Part shown: in pieces, positions 1 to 8,726 of the stretch
Numbering within the stretch: position 1 is the stretch's first letter
Layout of the letters: the number at the start of each line of letters is the position of its first letter
Origin: Thermoflexus sp.
Lineage (GTDB): Bacteria; Chloroflexota; Anaerolineae; Aggregatilineales; Aggregatilineaceae
NCBI GenBank assembly: GCA_020724465.1
Contig: DYGX01000013.1
Coordinates: 68,032-132,031, forward strand
DNA length: 64,000 bases
Direction: 5' to 3'
Position numbers and translations under genes: made by a program
Notes under the pieces: generated by a model
Database searches by the model: none
What the model saw: only the letters and a program-made list of their open reading frames with translations
What the model was told of the DNA's origin: nothing

Positions 1-464
1 TACTCGTTCTTGTAGGTCACATAGGCGTTTTCGAGATCCACCCAAAAGGCGATCCGCTCGGTGAGCTGCTCCCACTCGCGGATGTAGCGGAAGACGCTTT
101 CGCGGCATTTTTCGTTAAAGCGCGCGATGCCAAATTCCTCGATCTGGCGCTTGTGGGTGAAGCCCAGCTCTTTCTCGACCTCGATCTCGACCGGCAGGCC
201 GTGCGTATCCCATCCGCCCTTGCGCAGCACGTACTTGCCGCGCATGGTGTGATAGCGCGGGAACATATCTTTGAAGGCTCGCGCCAGGACATGATGCGTG
301 CCCGGCCGGCCGTTGGCCGTGGGCGGACCCTCGTAGAACACCCAGCGCGGCGCGTCCTTGCGCTCGTCCATCGTGCGCTGGAAGATGTCGCGCTCGCGCC
401 AGAACTCAAGCTGGCGCTTTTCGAGCGCGTCGATATCTACTCGTGGCGTGACCGGTTCGAACAT
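1..464 (-). CDS. ileS: Isoleucyl-tRNA synthetase, N-terminal part (cut by window edge)
   Basis: Charges tRNA-Ile with isoleucine in the cytoplasm. Only about 154 N-terminal residues are in the window. The start ([18 protein letters not shown]) is the usual IleS opening, followed by [19 protein letters not shown], which holds the class I HIGH-type motif (PGTHHV), then the [10 protein letters not shown] motif. The ATG at 464 has a strong AGGAGG ribosome site a few bases upstream. It follows the previous gene by 51 bp and is the last visible gene of a tightly packed operon starting at the T-box leader near 3326. Regulation by uncharged tRNA-Ile is therefore inferred. The identification is secure. 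Confidence 0.95.
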   Translation of the reverse strand, partial: MFEPVTPRVDIDALEKRQLEFWRERDIFQRTMDERKDAPRWVFYEGPPTANGRPGTHHVLARAFKDMFPRYHTMRGKYVLRKGGWDTHGLPVEIEVEKELGFTHKRQIEEFGIARFNEKCRESVFRYIREWEQLTERIAFWVDLENAYVTYKNE

Positions 465-515
465 CGTCCCTCCTTGCCTGGAAACGGTTCGCTATCGTGC
501 GAAATTGTGGCTCGC

Positions 516-974
516 TCAGTACTCGTACACGCGAAAGATAGTCGGCCCTTCGTCCGGGTCGTAGCCTTCGGCGATAAAGACTTCCCACCCGCTGCCGCGC
601 GCGGCGTTATCGGGGCGCCCGCGGCAGCGCGCCACGCTGCGCGCCTGGTCCGGCTGGGCGGAATCCGCCAGATCGGGGTTGGCTGGCGCGACGCTGTAGA
701 CACACGTCCCGCCCGCCGCCTCGTAGAAGGCCGCAACCTGGCGCCCGGCCTGCTCGGTGCGGTAAATCCGGTACGCCGTGCCCTTGTCCGGTCTGACATG
801 CTCGATCTCGACTGCGCCGTCCGGCACGGGGACGCCACTGCGGAACACCAGCCCGTACAGCGGCCCGGAGACCCGGCTGAGGATCAGCGCCGCGACCCCC
901 AGCGCCGCGACCATACCCAACAGCCCGGCCCACAGCGGGACCCGCAGCCCGCGCGTTGTCGCCTCGGAATCCAT
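516..974 (-). CDS. Small membrane-anchored protein, unknown function
   Basis: A 152-residue protein with one N-terminal membrane helix (about residues 13-35) and an external domain containing two cysteines (TCVYSVAP, ARCRGRP) that could form a disulfide. It ends TIFRVYEY. It resembles the next upstream gene (978-1466): same layout, an AFY(E/H)A segment, a paired cysteine pattern and a closing beta strand, so the two probably arose by duplication. It starts 3 bp after that gene's stop and precedes ileS by 51 bp. No family is recognised. Confidence 0.75.
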   Translation of the reverse strand: MDSEATTRGLRVPLWAGLLGMVAALGVAALILSRVSGPLYGLVFRSGVPVPDGAVEIEHVRPDKGTAYRIYRTEQAGRQVAAFYEAAGGTCVYSVAPANPDLADSAQPDQARSVARCRGRPDNAARGSGWEVFIAEGYDPDEGPTIFRVYEY

Positions 975-977
975 CGT

Positions 978-1466
978 CTAATCTCCCCAGACCTGCTCGA
1001 TTTCGATCAGGGTCGCTTCTCCCGGCTCGCCGTCGTCCCCGGCCATCGGCCGGACCGTGACGATCGCGTACTGCGTCAGGTTCAGCCAGGACCGGTCAAG
1101 CTGGCAGCGTGTGAACACATGCCCTTCGCGCAGCGGTTCCTGCCCTGGGCGCTCGCTCACGCGGGCGTACTGGCGCTGGCAGACTATCCCCTCGCGGGCG
1201 TGGTAGAACGCATCCACCGCGTCGAGCGGCGCATCAACCACATACTGCACCCGCTGCAACCCGTCATAGACGCGCTCGCGGCTGATCTCACGCGCGTCTG
1301 GATAGAGCGGGACGTCCAGCGGGCGGTTGCGGCTCGCACGGAGCGCCAGATACCCCGCCGCGATGATCACGCCCAGCCCGATCAGCGCGGCCAGCGCGCC
1401 CAGCGCCCGGCGCCGTCTCCGCGCAGGACTCGCGCCAGGGCCGCCGGGGGCATCACGCGCGTCCAT
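978..1466 (-). CDS. Small membrane-anchored protein, unknown function (related to its neighbour)
   Basis: A 162-residue protein with a basic N-terminus (ARRRRRALG), one membrane helix (about residues 21-43) and an external domain with VDAFYHAREGIVCQRQYARV and FTRCQLDRS, giving two cysteines as in the neighbour at 516-974. Its start lies inside the end of the TPR gene (14-bp overlap), which suggests translational coupling. Function is unknown. The pairing with a sister gene and a TPR membrane protein suggests a small envelope complex, but that is inference. Confidence 0.75.
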   Translation of the reverse strand: MDARDAPGGPGASPARRRRRALGALAALIGLGVIIAAGYLALRASRNRPLDVPLYPDAREISRERVYDGLQRVQYVVDAPLDAVDAFYHAREGIVCQRQYARVSERPGQEPLREGHVFTRCQLDRSWLNLTQYAIVTVRPMAGDDGEPGEATLIEIEQVWGD

Positions 1467-2466
1467 CGGTCAGCTCCGTCTCGGCGAGCGACCCGGCGGT
1501 CGCCGCACCGTCGATCACCCGCTGCGCCAGCGCCAGATCGGCGTCCAGCAGCGCCCGCAGCGGCGCGGCCTGCTCGCTGGCAAGCACCACGCGCCAGGCT
1601 TCCAGCGCCCCGGCCTGCCCGCGCAGCGCCTCGACCTGCCCGATGGCAGCTGCGCTCTGCCCCGTCCGCGCGTAGGCGCGCGCCAGCCACAGATGCGCGA
1701 GCAGGCGATAGCGGGCGTCCGGAATGCCCGCGCGGTGCGCGCGTTCCAGCGCCTCAATCGCCGCCGGCCAGTCCCCCTGTCGGTCGGCGATCATGCCCAG
1801 CGTGTGCGCCGCCTGCCAGCCCGCCGGGTCGCGGTCGAGGGCTTGCACGGCATAGGCGCGCGCCCGGTCAAACTGCCCCTGCTGAAGATCCAGCTCCGCC
1901 AGCCCCAGATAGCCCGCCGGGGCATCCGGCGCCAGCCTGACCGCCTGCTCATAATCGCGCCGGGCACGCTCCAGCGAGCCGTTGAGGCGGTGCAGCTCGG
2001 CGCGGAAGCGCAGATGCTCGGCGTCGCCCGGCTGCCCCTCGATCAGCCGGTCCATGACGGCGATCGCTTGCGGCAGCTCGTTGCGGCGCAGGTGCCGCAC
2101 GGCGGCCTGGTAGGTCATGCTGGTGGGGCCGCGCCAGACGATATAGCTGGCCGCGATCCAGCCCAGGCCGGCCCCGCCGAAAAACACACCGAGGTCCGGA
2201 GTCAGCACGCCGGCCGCCACCAGCGCCAGGCCCGGCCCGAACGCCAGCAGCACCCGTCCCCGCGCCGCGCGCGGCACGCGGCTCCACAGCGCCGCGCCGA
2301 GCCCCGCCAGCACCAGCCAGAAGAGGGCAAGCTGCGCGGCAGGCAGCCAGTACGCCCCGGCATAGGCCATCTGAAGCGCCGCGCCGGCGGCCAGCGCCAG
2401 CACCACCAGCGCCACCAGCCCGGCGAACCGACGCGGGCCAAACCAGCGCACCAGCGATCGCACCAT
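1453..2466 (-). CDS. Membrane protein with TPR repeats
   Basis: A 337-residue protein. The first about 125 residues hold roughly four hydrophobic helices (for example GLVALVVLALAAGAAL and LALFWLVLAGLGAALW). The rest is tetratricopeptide repeats, with recurring patterns such as AEHLRFRAELHRLNGSLERA, AGYLGLAELDLQQGQFDRA and AAHTLGMIADRQGDWPAA. TPRs bind other proteins, so this may be a scaffold at the membrane. It starts 6 bp after the acetyltransferase stop and overlaps the next gene. The partner is not known. Confidence 0.8.
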   Translation of the reverse strand: MVRSLVRWFGPRRFAGLVALVVLALAAGAALQMAYAGAYWLPAAQLALFWLVLAGLGAALWSRVPRAARGRVLLAFGPGLALVAAGVLTPDLGVFFGGAGLGWIAASYIVWRGPTSMTYQAAVRHLRRNELPQAIAVMDRLIEGQPGDAEHLRFRAELHRLNGSLERARRDYEQAVRLAPDAPAGYLGLAELDLQQGQFDRARAYAVQALDRDPAGWQAAHTLGMIADRQGDWPAAIEALERAHRAGIPDARYRLLAHLWLARAYARTGQSAAAIGQVEALRGQAGALEAWRVVLASEQAAPLRALLDADLALAQRVIDGAATAGSLAETELTDGRA

Positions 2467-2472
2467 CCCCGC

Positions 2473-3021
2473 CTACTCCTCGCGACGCACACGGATCCGC
2501 CGCACGCGGCGCCACCCATCGTCCGCGGTCAGATCGATCCGCATCCGGACCATCAGCGGCTCGCCGCCCATGGCTTCCCAGAAGCGCAGGCCGTCCGGGT
2601 TGCGCGTGGCGACCTGCAGCTCCACCCGGTCCACGCCGCGCCGCGCAAACCAACGGTTGAGCGTGGTGACCAGCTCGCGCGCGATGCCGCGCCCCCGCCA
2701 GGCCGGATCGACGAAGATGTCCGCGATGAAGCCCGCATCCACCCGCTCGAAGAGATCCGGGTGCAGGTCGACGATCGCGCCGAGCACGTAGCCGACCACC
2801 TCGCCGTCCACCTCGGCGACCAGCGTCAGGGCCGACGGGTCGTTGCGCCGCTCGATCAGGCGCGCCGCGTACCGTTCCGCCGCGCCCTCGGTCGCGCCGG
2901 GCAGGCGCGGATCCAGCGCCACGTGATAATCGGTCAGCATCCGCCACAGCCGCGCGATCGCAGCGGCGTCTTGCGGCTCGACCGGGCGGATCAGCGCGGT
3001 CTGCGAGCGTTTGTGCCTCAT
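2473..3021 (-). CDS. GNAT family N-acetyltransferase
   Basis: Transfers an acetyl group from acetyl-CoA to an unknown amine. About 182 residues with the GNAT signature: ALIRPVEPQDAAAIARLW at the start, VAEVDGEVVGYVLG (beta 2-3), FIADIFVDPAWRGRGIARELV (the R/QxxGxG/A acetyl-CoA loop is RGRGIA) and a C-terminal ELQVATRNPDGLRFWEAMG. An ATG also exists at 3030, but 3021 has an AGGA site at good distance and is preferred. It is the first gene after the T-box leader. The substrate cannot be read from sequence. A RimI-like or aminoacyl-related role is possible but unproven. Confidence 0.85.
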   Translation of the reverse strand: MRHKRSQTALIRPVEPQDAAAIARLWRMLTDYHVALDPRLPGATEGAAERYAARLIERRNDPSALTLVAEVDGEVVGYVLGAIVDLHPDLFERVDAGFIADIFVDPAWRGRGIARELVTTLNRWFARRGVDRVELQVATRNPDGLRFWEAMGGEPLMVRMRIDLTADDGWRRVRRIRVRREE

Positions 3022-3053
3022 CGATCCCATCCTGCCGGGCGCACGCGCGCCCC

Positions 3054-3092
3054 AAAATCAAAACGCTCCCATCCACACAAGGGACGGGAGCG
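3054..3092 (-). terminator. T-box regulated terminator
   Basis: On the minus strand CGCTCCCGTCC (3092-3082) pairs with GGATGGGAGCG (3074-3064) over 11 bp, with one G-U pair and a 7-nt loop, and is followed by TTTTGATTTT. The 5' arm overlaps the antiterminator strand, as expected for a T-box that stops transcription when the tRNA is charged. Confidence 0.85.
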
Positions 3093-3326
3093 CACGCTCT
3101 CGCGGTACCACCCTATTTCCCCGCCCGTGCGGGCAGGGCGCTCTGTGGCCACAAACATGGCCCGGTCCGGATAACGGGGACCAATCCGGCACAGCTTACT
3201 GGCGCGGCGCGCGTTCAGCCTGCGGCTCAGGAAGGATTTTCCGCTTGGCCGCCGGACCTGGCTCGCACCGCATCCAGGCTCGCTGACCGCCGGAACAAGC
3301 GTACTCGTTTCCGTCGTCGCCGTTAT
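3054..3326 (-). promoter_or_regulatory. T-box leader (tRNA-sensing riboswitch), probably isoleucine
   Basis: The conserved T-box sequence AGGGTGGTACCGCG lies at 3114-3101, and its antiterminator partner (CGTCCCT type) at about 3086-3079. Stem I shows the GGAAACGAGTA motif near its base and a distal AGCGAGCCTGGATGCGGTGC loop of the usual form. An ATC triplet at 3237-3235 sits at the expected specifier position (AAAATCCTT), which fits isoleucine and the ileS gene downstream. An intrinsic terminator closes the leader (3092-3054). The family is secure; the specifier is assigned by eye. The element is followed by GNAT, TPR and two small genes before ileS. Confidence 0.9.
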
Positions 3327-3332
3327 GCCGAG

Positions 3333-3361
3333 AGCATACCACAGCGGCGGGGCAGGGTCAA
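3333..3361 (-). promoter_or_regulatory. Promoter of the T-box/ileS operon
   Basis: TTGACC (3361-3356), a 17-bp spacer, and TATGCT (3338-3333). The predicted transcription start near 3326 is directly upstream of the T-box Stem I. Confidence 0.75.
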
Positions 3362-3408
3362 GGGTGCCAAGGCGAGATCGGGGCCTGCCGGACCGGTGGG
3401 AAACCAGC

Positions 3409-3428
3409 GGGCGGAGCAAGCTCCGCCC
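3409..3428. repeat. Short perfect palindrome downstream of sucD
   Basis: GGGCGGAGCAAGCTCCGCCC folds as an 8-bp stem with a CAAG loop. It is flanked by CCTAC on the plus strand, and a second GCCCCTAC lies at the sucD stop (3463-3470). On the minus strand it follows sucD by about 40 bp and may end that transcript. Palindromes of this form are often dispersed in bacterial genomes; copy number here cannot be judged from one window. Confidence 0.55.
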
Positions 3429-3467
3429 CTACTTTTCGATGCTCCACAACGCGAAAGAGCAGCGCCC

Positions 3468-4322
3468 CTACAGCAGCTCCGGGATCTGCTCCGGGTGCTC
3501 GGCGACCCGCACCCCGGCCTCGGCCAGGGCCTTGATCTTGTCCTCGGCGGTGCCGCTGCCACCCTCGACGATCGCCCCGGCGTGGCCCATGCGCCGGCCA
3601 GGGGGCGCCGTCCGCCCGGCGACGAATGCGACGACCGGCTTGGTCATCGACTGCGCGATGAAGGTCGCCGCCTTTTCCTCGTCGGTGCCGCCGATCTCGC
3701 CAATGAGCACTACTTTCTCGGTCGCCGGGTCGTCCTCGAACATCTGCAGCACGTCGATGAAGCTCGTGCCGTTGATCGGGTCGCCCCCGATGCCGACGCA
3801 GGTCGTCTGGCCGATGCCCGCCTGCGTCAGCGCGTAGACCACTTCGTAGGTCAGCGTGCCGCTGCGCGAGACCACGCCCACGTTGCCCGGGGTGGCGATG
3901 TGGCCGGGCATGATGCCGACCTTCGCCTGGCCGGGCGTCAGCAGGCCGGGGCAGTTTGGACCAACCAGCCGGCTACTGCTCTGATCCAGCCGGGCGCGAA
4001 CCTTCATCATATCCAGCACAGGGATCCCCTCGGTAATGCACACGATCAGCTCGATCCCCGCGTCGATCGCCTCGAAGATCGCATCGGCGGCGAATGCGGC
4101 AGGGACGTAGATGACGCTGGCGTTGGCATCGGTCGCGTCGCGCGCGGCCTTGACCGTATCGAACACGGGCTTGCCCAGCACCCACTCGCCGCCTTTGCCG
4201 GGGGTCACGCCGCCGACCACGTTGGTCCCATACTCGATCATCTGCTCGGTGTGAAACAGCCCTTCGCGTCCCGTGATGCCCTGCACCAGCAGCCGGGTAT
4301 TGCTATCCACCAGAATCGCCAT
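3468..4322 (-). CDS. sucD: Succinyl-CoA ligase (ADP/GDP-forming) alpha subunit
   Basis: With SucC it interconverts succinyl-CoA and succinate while making ATP or GTP in the TCA cycle. 284 residues, a normal length. The CoA-binding Rossmann part starts [18 protein letters not shown]. Later motifs are [22 protein letters not shown] and [16 protein letters not shown]. The phosphohistidine loop is [10 protein letters not shown] near residue 245. It starts 12 bp after sucC and follows the korAB genes, which make the acyl-CoA it uses. Confidence 0.97.
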   Translation of the reverse strand: MAILVDSNTRLLVQGITGREGLFHTEQMIEYGTNVVGGVTPGKGGEWVLGKPVFDTVKAARDATDANASVIYVPAAFAADAIFEAIDAGIELIVCITEGIPVLDMMKVRARLDQSSSRLVGPNCPGLLTPGQAKVGIMPGHIATPGNVGVVSRSGTLTYEVVYALTQAGIGQTTCVGIGGDPINGTSFIDVLQMFEDDPATEKVVLIGEIGGTDEEKAATFIAQSMTKPVVAFVAGRTAPPGRRMGHAGAIVEGGSGTAEDKIKALAEAGVRVAEHPEQIPELL

Positions 4323-4334
4323 GCTCTCGTCCCC

Positions 4335-5480
4335 TTACATTCCGCGCGCGGCAGCAACCGCTTTCTGCGCCGCATCCGCCAGACTCGTCGCGCTGACCAT
4401 GTTGGGCAGTGCCGCGTCAGCCATGATCTGGTGCGCCTCTTCCTCGTTTGTCCCCACCAGCCGGACTACCAGCGGCAAATCGATCTTGACCGTTTCCAGC
4501 GCCTCAAGGATGCCGCGGGCGACCTCGTCGGCGCGCGTGATGCCGCCAAAGATGTTGACCAGAATCGCTTTCACGTTCGGATCGCTGACGATGATCCGCA
4601 GCGCAGCGGCGACCTTGTCCGCCCGCGCGCCGCCGCCAATATCGAGGAAGTTCGCCGGCGAGCCGCCGAAAAGCTGCGTCATGTCCATCGTCGCCATCGC
4701 CAGCCCGGCGCCGTTGACCATGCACCCGATCTCGCCGTCCAGCTTGACATAGCTCAGGCCCGCCGCGCGAGCCTCGGTCTCGGCGGGCGGCTCGGCGCTG
4801 GTGTCGCGCATCTCGGCCAGGTCCGGATGGCGGAAGAGTGCGTTGTCGTCAATCGACATCTTGCCATCGACCGCCAGCAGATTGCCTTCGCCGTCGATGA
4901 TCAGCGGGTTGATCTCGGCCAGTGTGGCGTCGCTTTCCACATAGCAGCGATACAGCGCCCGCGCGATGTGCATGAACTGCTTCCACAGATCGCGCGGCAG
5001 GTCTATTCCGTAGGCCAGGTTGCGAATCTGATAGTCACGCAAGCCGAGAAATGGGTCCACATGCGCGCGGATGATCTTCTCCGGCGAGATGCGGTTGACC
5101 TCTTCGATATCCATCCCACCCTCGGCGCTCGCCATGATCACCGGCTTGCGGGCGGCGCGGTCGTTGGTCACTCCCAGATAGAGCTCGGCCTTGATCTCGG
5201 CAGCCGGATCGACCAGGACCTTGAGCACCTTATGCCCCCGGATCGTCATGCCCAGGATCTCGTCGGCGCGGGCCTGGGCCTCTTCGGGCGTCTGGGCCAG
5301 CTTGACCCCGCCGGCTTTGCCGCGCCCGCCGGTCAGCACCTGGGCCTTGACCACCACCGGCCGGCCGAGGTCTTTGGCGATTTCATAGACTTGCTGTGGA
5401 TCGTGGGCGACTTTGCCCTGCGGAATGGGGATGCCGAATTCGGCGAAGCGTAATTTCGACTGATATTCGTGTAGGTTCAC
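4335..5480 (-). CDS. sucC: Succinyl-CoA ligase beta subunit
   Basis: Nucleotide-binding and succinate-binding subunit, 381 residues. The start is the GTG at 5480, giving the typical opening [20 protein letters not shown] and preceded by GGAGG at normal distance. An open frame continues 52 codons further upstream, but those codons do not match the family. Motifs: ATP-grasp lysines in [53 protein letters not shown], and [16 protein letters not shown] near the end. It forms an operon with sucD. Confidence 0.96.
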   Translation of the reverse strand: MNLHEYQSKLRFAEFGIPIPQGKVAHDPQQVYEIAKDLGRPVVVKAQVLTGGRGKAGGVKLAQTPEEAQARADEILGMTIRGHKVLKVLVDPAAEIKAELYLGVTNDRAARKPVIMASAEGGMDIEEVNRISPEKIIRAHVDPFLGLRDYQIRNLAYGIDLPRDLWKQFMHIARALYRCYVESDATLAEINPLIIDGEGNLLAVDGKMSIDDNALFRHPDLAEMRDTSAEPPAETEARAAGLSYVKLDGEIGCMVNGAGLAMATMDMTQLFGGSPANFLDIGGGARADKVAAALRIIVSDPNVKAILVNIFGGITRADEVARGILEALETVKIDLPLVVRLVGTNEEEAHQIMADAALPNMVSATSLADAAQKAVAAARGM

Positions 5481-5590
5481 TGAGTAGCCTCCGGAACGGA
5501 CCACAATTCTAGTACAGGGGAGTTGGGCCTCGCGTGACCCATTGTGAAGTATAGCACCGCGCCAGGGCCGGACAAAACGCGGGCGGGGAA

Positions 5591-5760
5591 CGGCGAAGAA
5601 CGGCAGAGAGCAGCAAAGAACAGCGACGAGCAGCAAGGAACAATAAAAAAAGCAGCGGCGCGAGCTGTGCTCACTTCCCCGCTGCTTTTCACTGTTTTGT
5701 CGCTGTTGCTAGCTGTTTCTAGCTGCTTTGCGCTGCCTTTAGCTGCTCTTCGCTCAGTTG
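5591..5760. repeat. 10-bp-period inverted repeat array at the korB 3' end (copy A)
   Basis: The left arm (5591-5660) is a run of about six decamers of the form CAGCRAAGAR. The right arm (5681-5756) is about seven decamers of the inverse form AGCTGYTTTN. The right arm begins at the korB stop codon: read in the sense of korB, TGA is followed directly by GCGAAGAGCA. The arms can pair into a long hairpin and may terminate transcription between korB and sucC. Similar arrays occur at 32027 and 48241. Confidence 0.85.
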
Positions 5761-6797
5761 CAGCACGTCAGGCGGCGGTTGATCTCGTCCAGCACCTCGC
5801 GCGGCGGGCGCAGCTTTTCGGGCGGCAGATGGACCAGCGGCGTGTCGACCAGACGGCTGATCTCCGGCAGGGTGGCACGGTTCTCGTCCACATAGATCAG
5901 GCCGGTGATGAAAAGCTGCTGCTCGCGCGCCTCTTCCAGCAGGCGGAAGGCCGCCATCCGGTCGGTTGGATCGTGCTTGGTGGGATCGAGCGCCTTCAGC
6001 ATCAGATGCGAGCCGTCGTAGAGCTTCACCGCACGCACCTGCCCCGGCTCCTGATCCTCAATCTCGATCGGCTCATAGAACGGGATGAAGGTGATGTCGT
6101 GCAGTGGCTCTTCTTTGGCCTTGCCGTACGCATAGCTCTTGGTCGAATCCTCGTGGTTGTTGAACGTCACGCACGGGCTGATGATGTCCAGCACAGCCGT
6201 GCCCCGGTGGGCGATCGCGGCCTTGAGCAGCTCGCGGACCTGCTTGGAATCGCCCGCGAACGAGCGCGCCACAAACGACGCGTCCGCTGCCAGCGCTTCC
6301 AGGCAGATATCGATCGGCGGCAGCTCGTTGACGCCGGCGTATTTCAGTTCCTGGCCGTAGTCCGCCGTGGCGGAGAACTGCCCTTTGGTCAGGCCGTAGA
6401 CGCCGTTGTTCTCCACGATATAGACGATCGGCACGTTGCGGCGGACCATATGCTTGAACTGCCCCAGGCCGATGCTGCCGGTGTCGCCGTCGCCGCTGAC
6501 CCCGATCGCGATCAGGCTGCGGTTGACGGTCGTCGCGCCCGTCGCCAGGGCCGGCATACGCCCGTGCAGCCCGTTGAAGCCGTGCGAGCGGTTGAGGAAA
6601 TAGGCCGGCGACTTGCTGGAGCAGCCGATCCCGCTCAGCTTGATGACCTGGTGCGGATCAAGCGACATCTCGTAGGCAACGGCGATGATCTGGTTGGCGA
6701 TGGAGTTGTGGCCGCAGCCCTGGCACAGGGTCGAGACCCCGCCCTTGTAATCATTGCGGCTGAGGCCGATTTCGTTGACGCGAGCGTTTGCTGCCAT
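5754..6797 (-). CDS. korB: 2-oxoacid:ferredoxin oxidoreductase beta subunit
   Basis: Thiamine-diphosphate subunit that oxidatively decarboxylates a 2-oxoacid (probably 2-oxoglutarate) to acyl-CoA and reduces ferredoxin. 347 residues from the ATG at 6797, which lies 2 bp after the korA stop. The ThDP/Mg motif is GDGDTGSIG (about residues 102-110), ending ENNGVYGLTKGQ. Cysteines C25, C28 (CQGC), C59 and C209 match the four ligands of the single [4Fe-4S] cluster of this type. The substrate is inferred from the adjacent sucCD; pyruvate or branched acids cannot be excluded. Confidence 0.93.
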   Translation of the reverse strand: MAANARVNEIGLSRNDYKGGVSTLCQGCGHNSIANQIIAVAYEMSLDPHQVIKLSGIGCSSKSPAYFLNRSHGFNGLHGRMPALATGATTVNRSLIAIGVSGDGDTGSIGLGQFKHMVRRNVPIVYIVENNGVYGLTKGQFSATADYGQELKYAGVNELPPIDICLEALAADASFVARSFAGDSKQVRELLKAAIAHRGTAVLDIISPCVTFNNHEDSTKSYAYGKAKEEPLHDITFIPFYEPIEIEDQEPGQVRAVKLYDGSHLMLKALDPTKHDPTDRMAAFRLLEEAREQQLFITGLIYVDENRATLPEISRLVDTPLVHLPPEKLRPPREVLDEINRRLTCCN

Positions 6798-6799
6798 GA

Positions 6800-8632
6800 C
6801 TAGCGACCTTCCTGTTCTAGAACGGCGGCCGTCAGCCAGCGCGGCGAAAGCGGCAGGCCGTCGGAATATGCGATCGAGTGAATGCGCGGGGCCAGATCCG
6901 GGTATTCCATGTGCAGGATGCTTGCCATCTGGCCGTCGGTGTTGTTCTCCACCACGTAGACACGTTCGTGGCTTTCGATGAAGCGGCGCGTGGTGTCTTC
7001 CAGCGGCAGCGCGCGCAGACGCAGATAGCTGGTCATGACCCCGCGCGCGCTCAACTGGTCGCGCGCTTCGACCACGCAAGGGTCTGTCGAGCCAAACGCG
7101 ATTAGCCCGATCTCCGCGCCGCTCACCTGGTCGACGACCGGCTTAGGCACCAGCGTGCGAGCCGTCTCCCACTTGCGCCGCAGCCGGGCCATGTTCTCGA
7201 CCCAGTCGTCCGGGCGCTCGCTGTAGACGGCGCGGGCGTTGTGGCCGGTCCCACGGGCGAAGTACGCGCCGAGCGGGTGATCGATCCCCGGCAGCGTGCG
7301 ATAGCCGATCCCGTCGCCATCCACATCCTCATAGCGCGCGAAGCGACCCGCCCGCTCGATGTCCTCAGCTGTCAGCACCTTGCCGCGGTCCATCGGCGCG
7401 TCCGGATACTCGAACGGATCGCTCATCCACAGGTTCATGCCCAGGTCCAGATCGGACAGGACGAAGACGAGCGTTTGCAGGCGCTCGGCCAGGTCAAAGG
7501 CGCGCCAGCCGTACTCGAAGATCTCGTTGATTGTGCCGGGCAGCAGCACGACATGGCGCGTGTCGCCGTGGCCGAGCAGATAGCAGGTCAGCACGTCGCC
7601 CTGCGAGGTGCGCGTCGGCAGCCCGGTGCTGGGACCCATACGCTGCACGTCCCAGATCACCGCTGGGACCTCGGCGTAGTAGGCCAGGCCCGCGAACTCG
7701 GTCATCAGCGAAATGCCAGGGCCAGAGGTGGCGGTCATCGCCCGCGCGCCGGCCCACCCCGCGCCGACCACCATGCCGATCGCGCCGATCTCGTCCTCGG
7801 CCTGGATCACGGCGAAGGTCGCCTTGCCCGTCTCCGGGTCGATGCGATACTTCGCCAGGTCTTCGCGCAGCGCGTCGATCAGGCTGGTCGAGGGGGTGAT
7901 CGGATACCACGCGGCGAACGTCACGCCGCCGAAGACCGCGCCGAGCGCCGCCGCCGAGTTGCCGTCCATCAACAGCCGGCCCTCGGTGGCGTTCATCGGC
8001 TCAACGGCATACGGATCGCGCTTGGCGAGGTGATCCTGCGCCCAGTCGTAGGCCGCCTGCACGACCTTCATGTTCATCTGAACCGGCTTGGCCTTGCCGT
8101 TGAAGTGATAGTCGAGCGCGCCCTCGATGTACGACAGCTCGATGTTGAGCATGGTCGCCAGCACGCCCACATAGACCATGTTGGCGATGTACGACGACAG
8201 GTTGGCCGGCACGTCGCTGGCGTCGGTCAGCGCCTTGACCGGCATGGGATAGTACACGATGTCGTCGCGCTCGTGCTTAAGGTTCCACTCTTCGGGGTAA
8301 TAGCAGGCGCCGCCGGGCGCGAGATTGGCGATGTCGTCGGCGGCGGTTTGCTGGTTCATGGCGACCAGGACGTGATAGTCCTCAAGCCGCGCCGTGTAAC
8401 CATTTTTGCTCAGGCGGATGGTGTACCAGGTGGGGAGTCCCTGAATATTCGATGGAAAGATATTCTTCCCGCTCACCGGAATGCCCATGCGAAACATGGC
8501 GCGCAGCAGGACGGTGTTGGCCGTCTGGCTGCCCGAGCCGTTCACGGTGGCGATCATGATCTGGAAGTCGTTGACCACGGCTGGTTTTTCGGCCAGCACG
8601 TCTTCCAGCGGAAGATCCTGGATTGTGCTCAT
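6800..8632 (-). CDS. korA: 2-oxoacid:ferredoxin oxidoreductase alpha subunit (gamma-alpha fusion)
   Basis: 610 residues. The N-terminal gamma domain (residues about 23-200) has MIATVNGSGSQTANTVLLRA and the CoA-related segment. The alpha pyrimidine-binding domain starts at GNSAAALGAVFGGVTFAAWYPITPSTS and includes QAEDEIGAIGMVVGAGWAG and ATSGPGISLMTEF. The C-terminal domain ends with the VVENNTDGQM segment usual in this family. No ferredoxin domain is present, as in other two-subunit enzymes. It is the first gene after gntR and is tightly followed by korB. Confidence 0.94.
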   Translation of the reverse strand: MSTIQDLPLEDVLAEKPAVVNDFQIMIATVNGSGSQTANTVLLRAMFRMGIPVSGKNIFPSNIQGLPTWYTIRLSKNGYTARLEDYHVLVAMNQQTAADDIANLAPGGACYYPEEWNLKHERDDIVYYPMPVKALTDASDVPANLSSYIANMVYVGVLATMLNIELSYIEGALDYHFNGKAKPVQMNMKVVQAAYDWAQDHLAKRDPYAVEPMNATEGRLLMDGNSAAALGAVFGGVTFAAWYPITPSTSLIDALREDLAKYRIDPETGKATFAVIQAEDEIGAIGMVVGAGWAGARAMTATSGPGISLMTEFAGLAYYAEVPAVIWDVQRMGPSTGLPTRTSQGDVLTCYLLGHGDTRHVVLLPGTINEIFEYGWRAFDLAERLQTLVFVLSDLDLGMNLWMSDPFEYPDAPMDRGKVLTAEDIERAGRFARYEDVDGDGIGYRTLPGIDHPLGAYFARGTGHNARAVYSERPDDWVENMARLRRKWETARTLVPKPVVDQVSGAEIGLIAFGSTDPCVVEARDQLSARGVMTSYLRLRALPLEDTTRRFIESHERVYVVENNTDGQMASILHMEYPDLAPRIHSIAYSDGLPLSPRWLTAAVLEQEGR

Positions 8633-8652
8633 GCGTGCTATCGCTCCTGCTC

Positions 8653-8681
8653 AGTGTTTCGTTCTGGCTGCCGCACCTCAA
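8653..8681 (-). promoter_or_regulatory. Possible promoter of korAB
   Basis: TTGAGG (8681-8676), a 17-bp spacer, and AACACT (8658-8653), about 20 bp before the korA start. The -10 box is poor, so this is a weak prediction. Confidence 0.35.
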
Positions 8682-8726
8682 CGTCTCCTGATGCGGCATC
8701 CAGTCATCCGGCAAATGGGGGAAAGT

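Noticed and set aside
450..470. GGTTCGAAC as a tRNA T-arm
   Set aside because: It lies in the ileS coding start and no cloverleaf can be drawn; no tRNA was found in the window.
3409..3428. Insertion sequence end
   Set aside because: Only a short palindrome; no transposase or target duplication is visible.
1327..5453. Very long open frames on the plus strand opposite the ileS operon and sucCD genes
   Set aside because: They are Arg/Pro/Ala-rich frames antisense to clearly conserved genes, as expected in G+C-rich DNA; none has family motifs or a ribosome site.
5481..5636. Longer start for sucC
   Set aside because: The extra 52 residues do not match SucC; the GTG at 5480 has a good ribosome site and the standard N-terminus.
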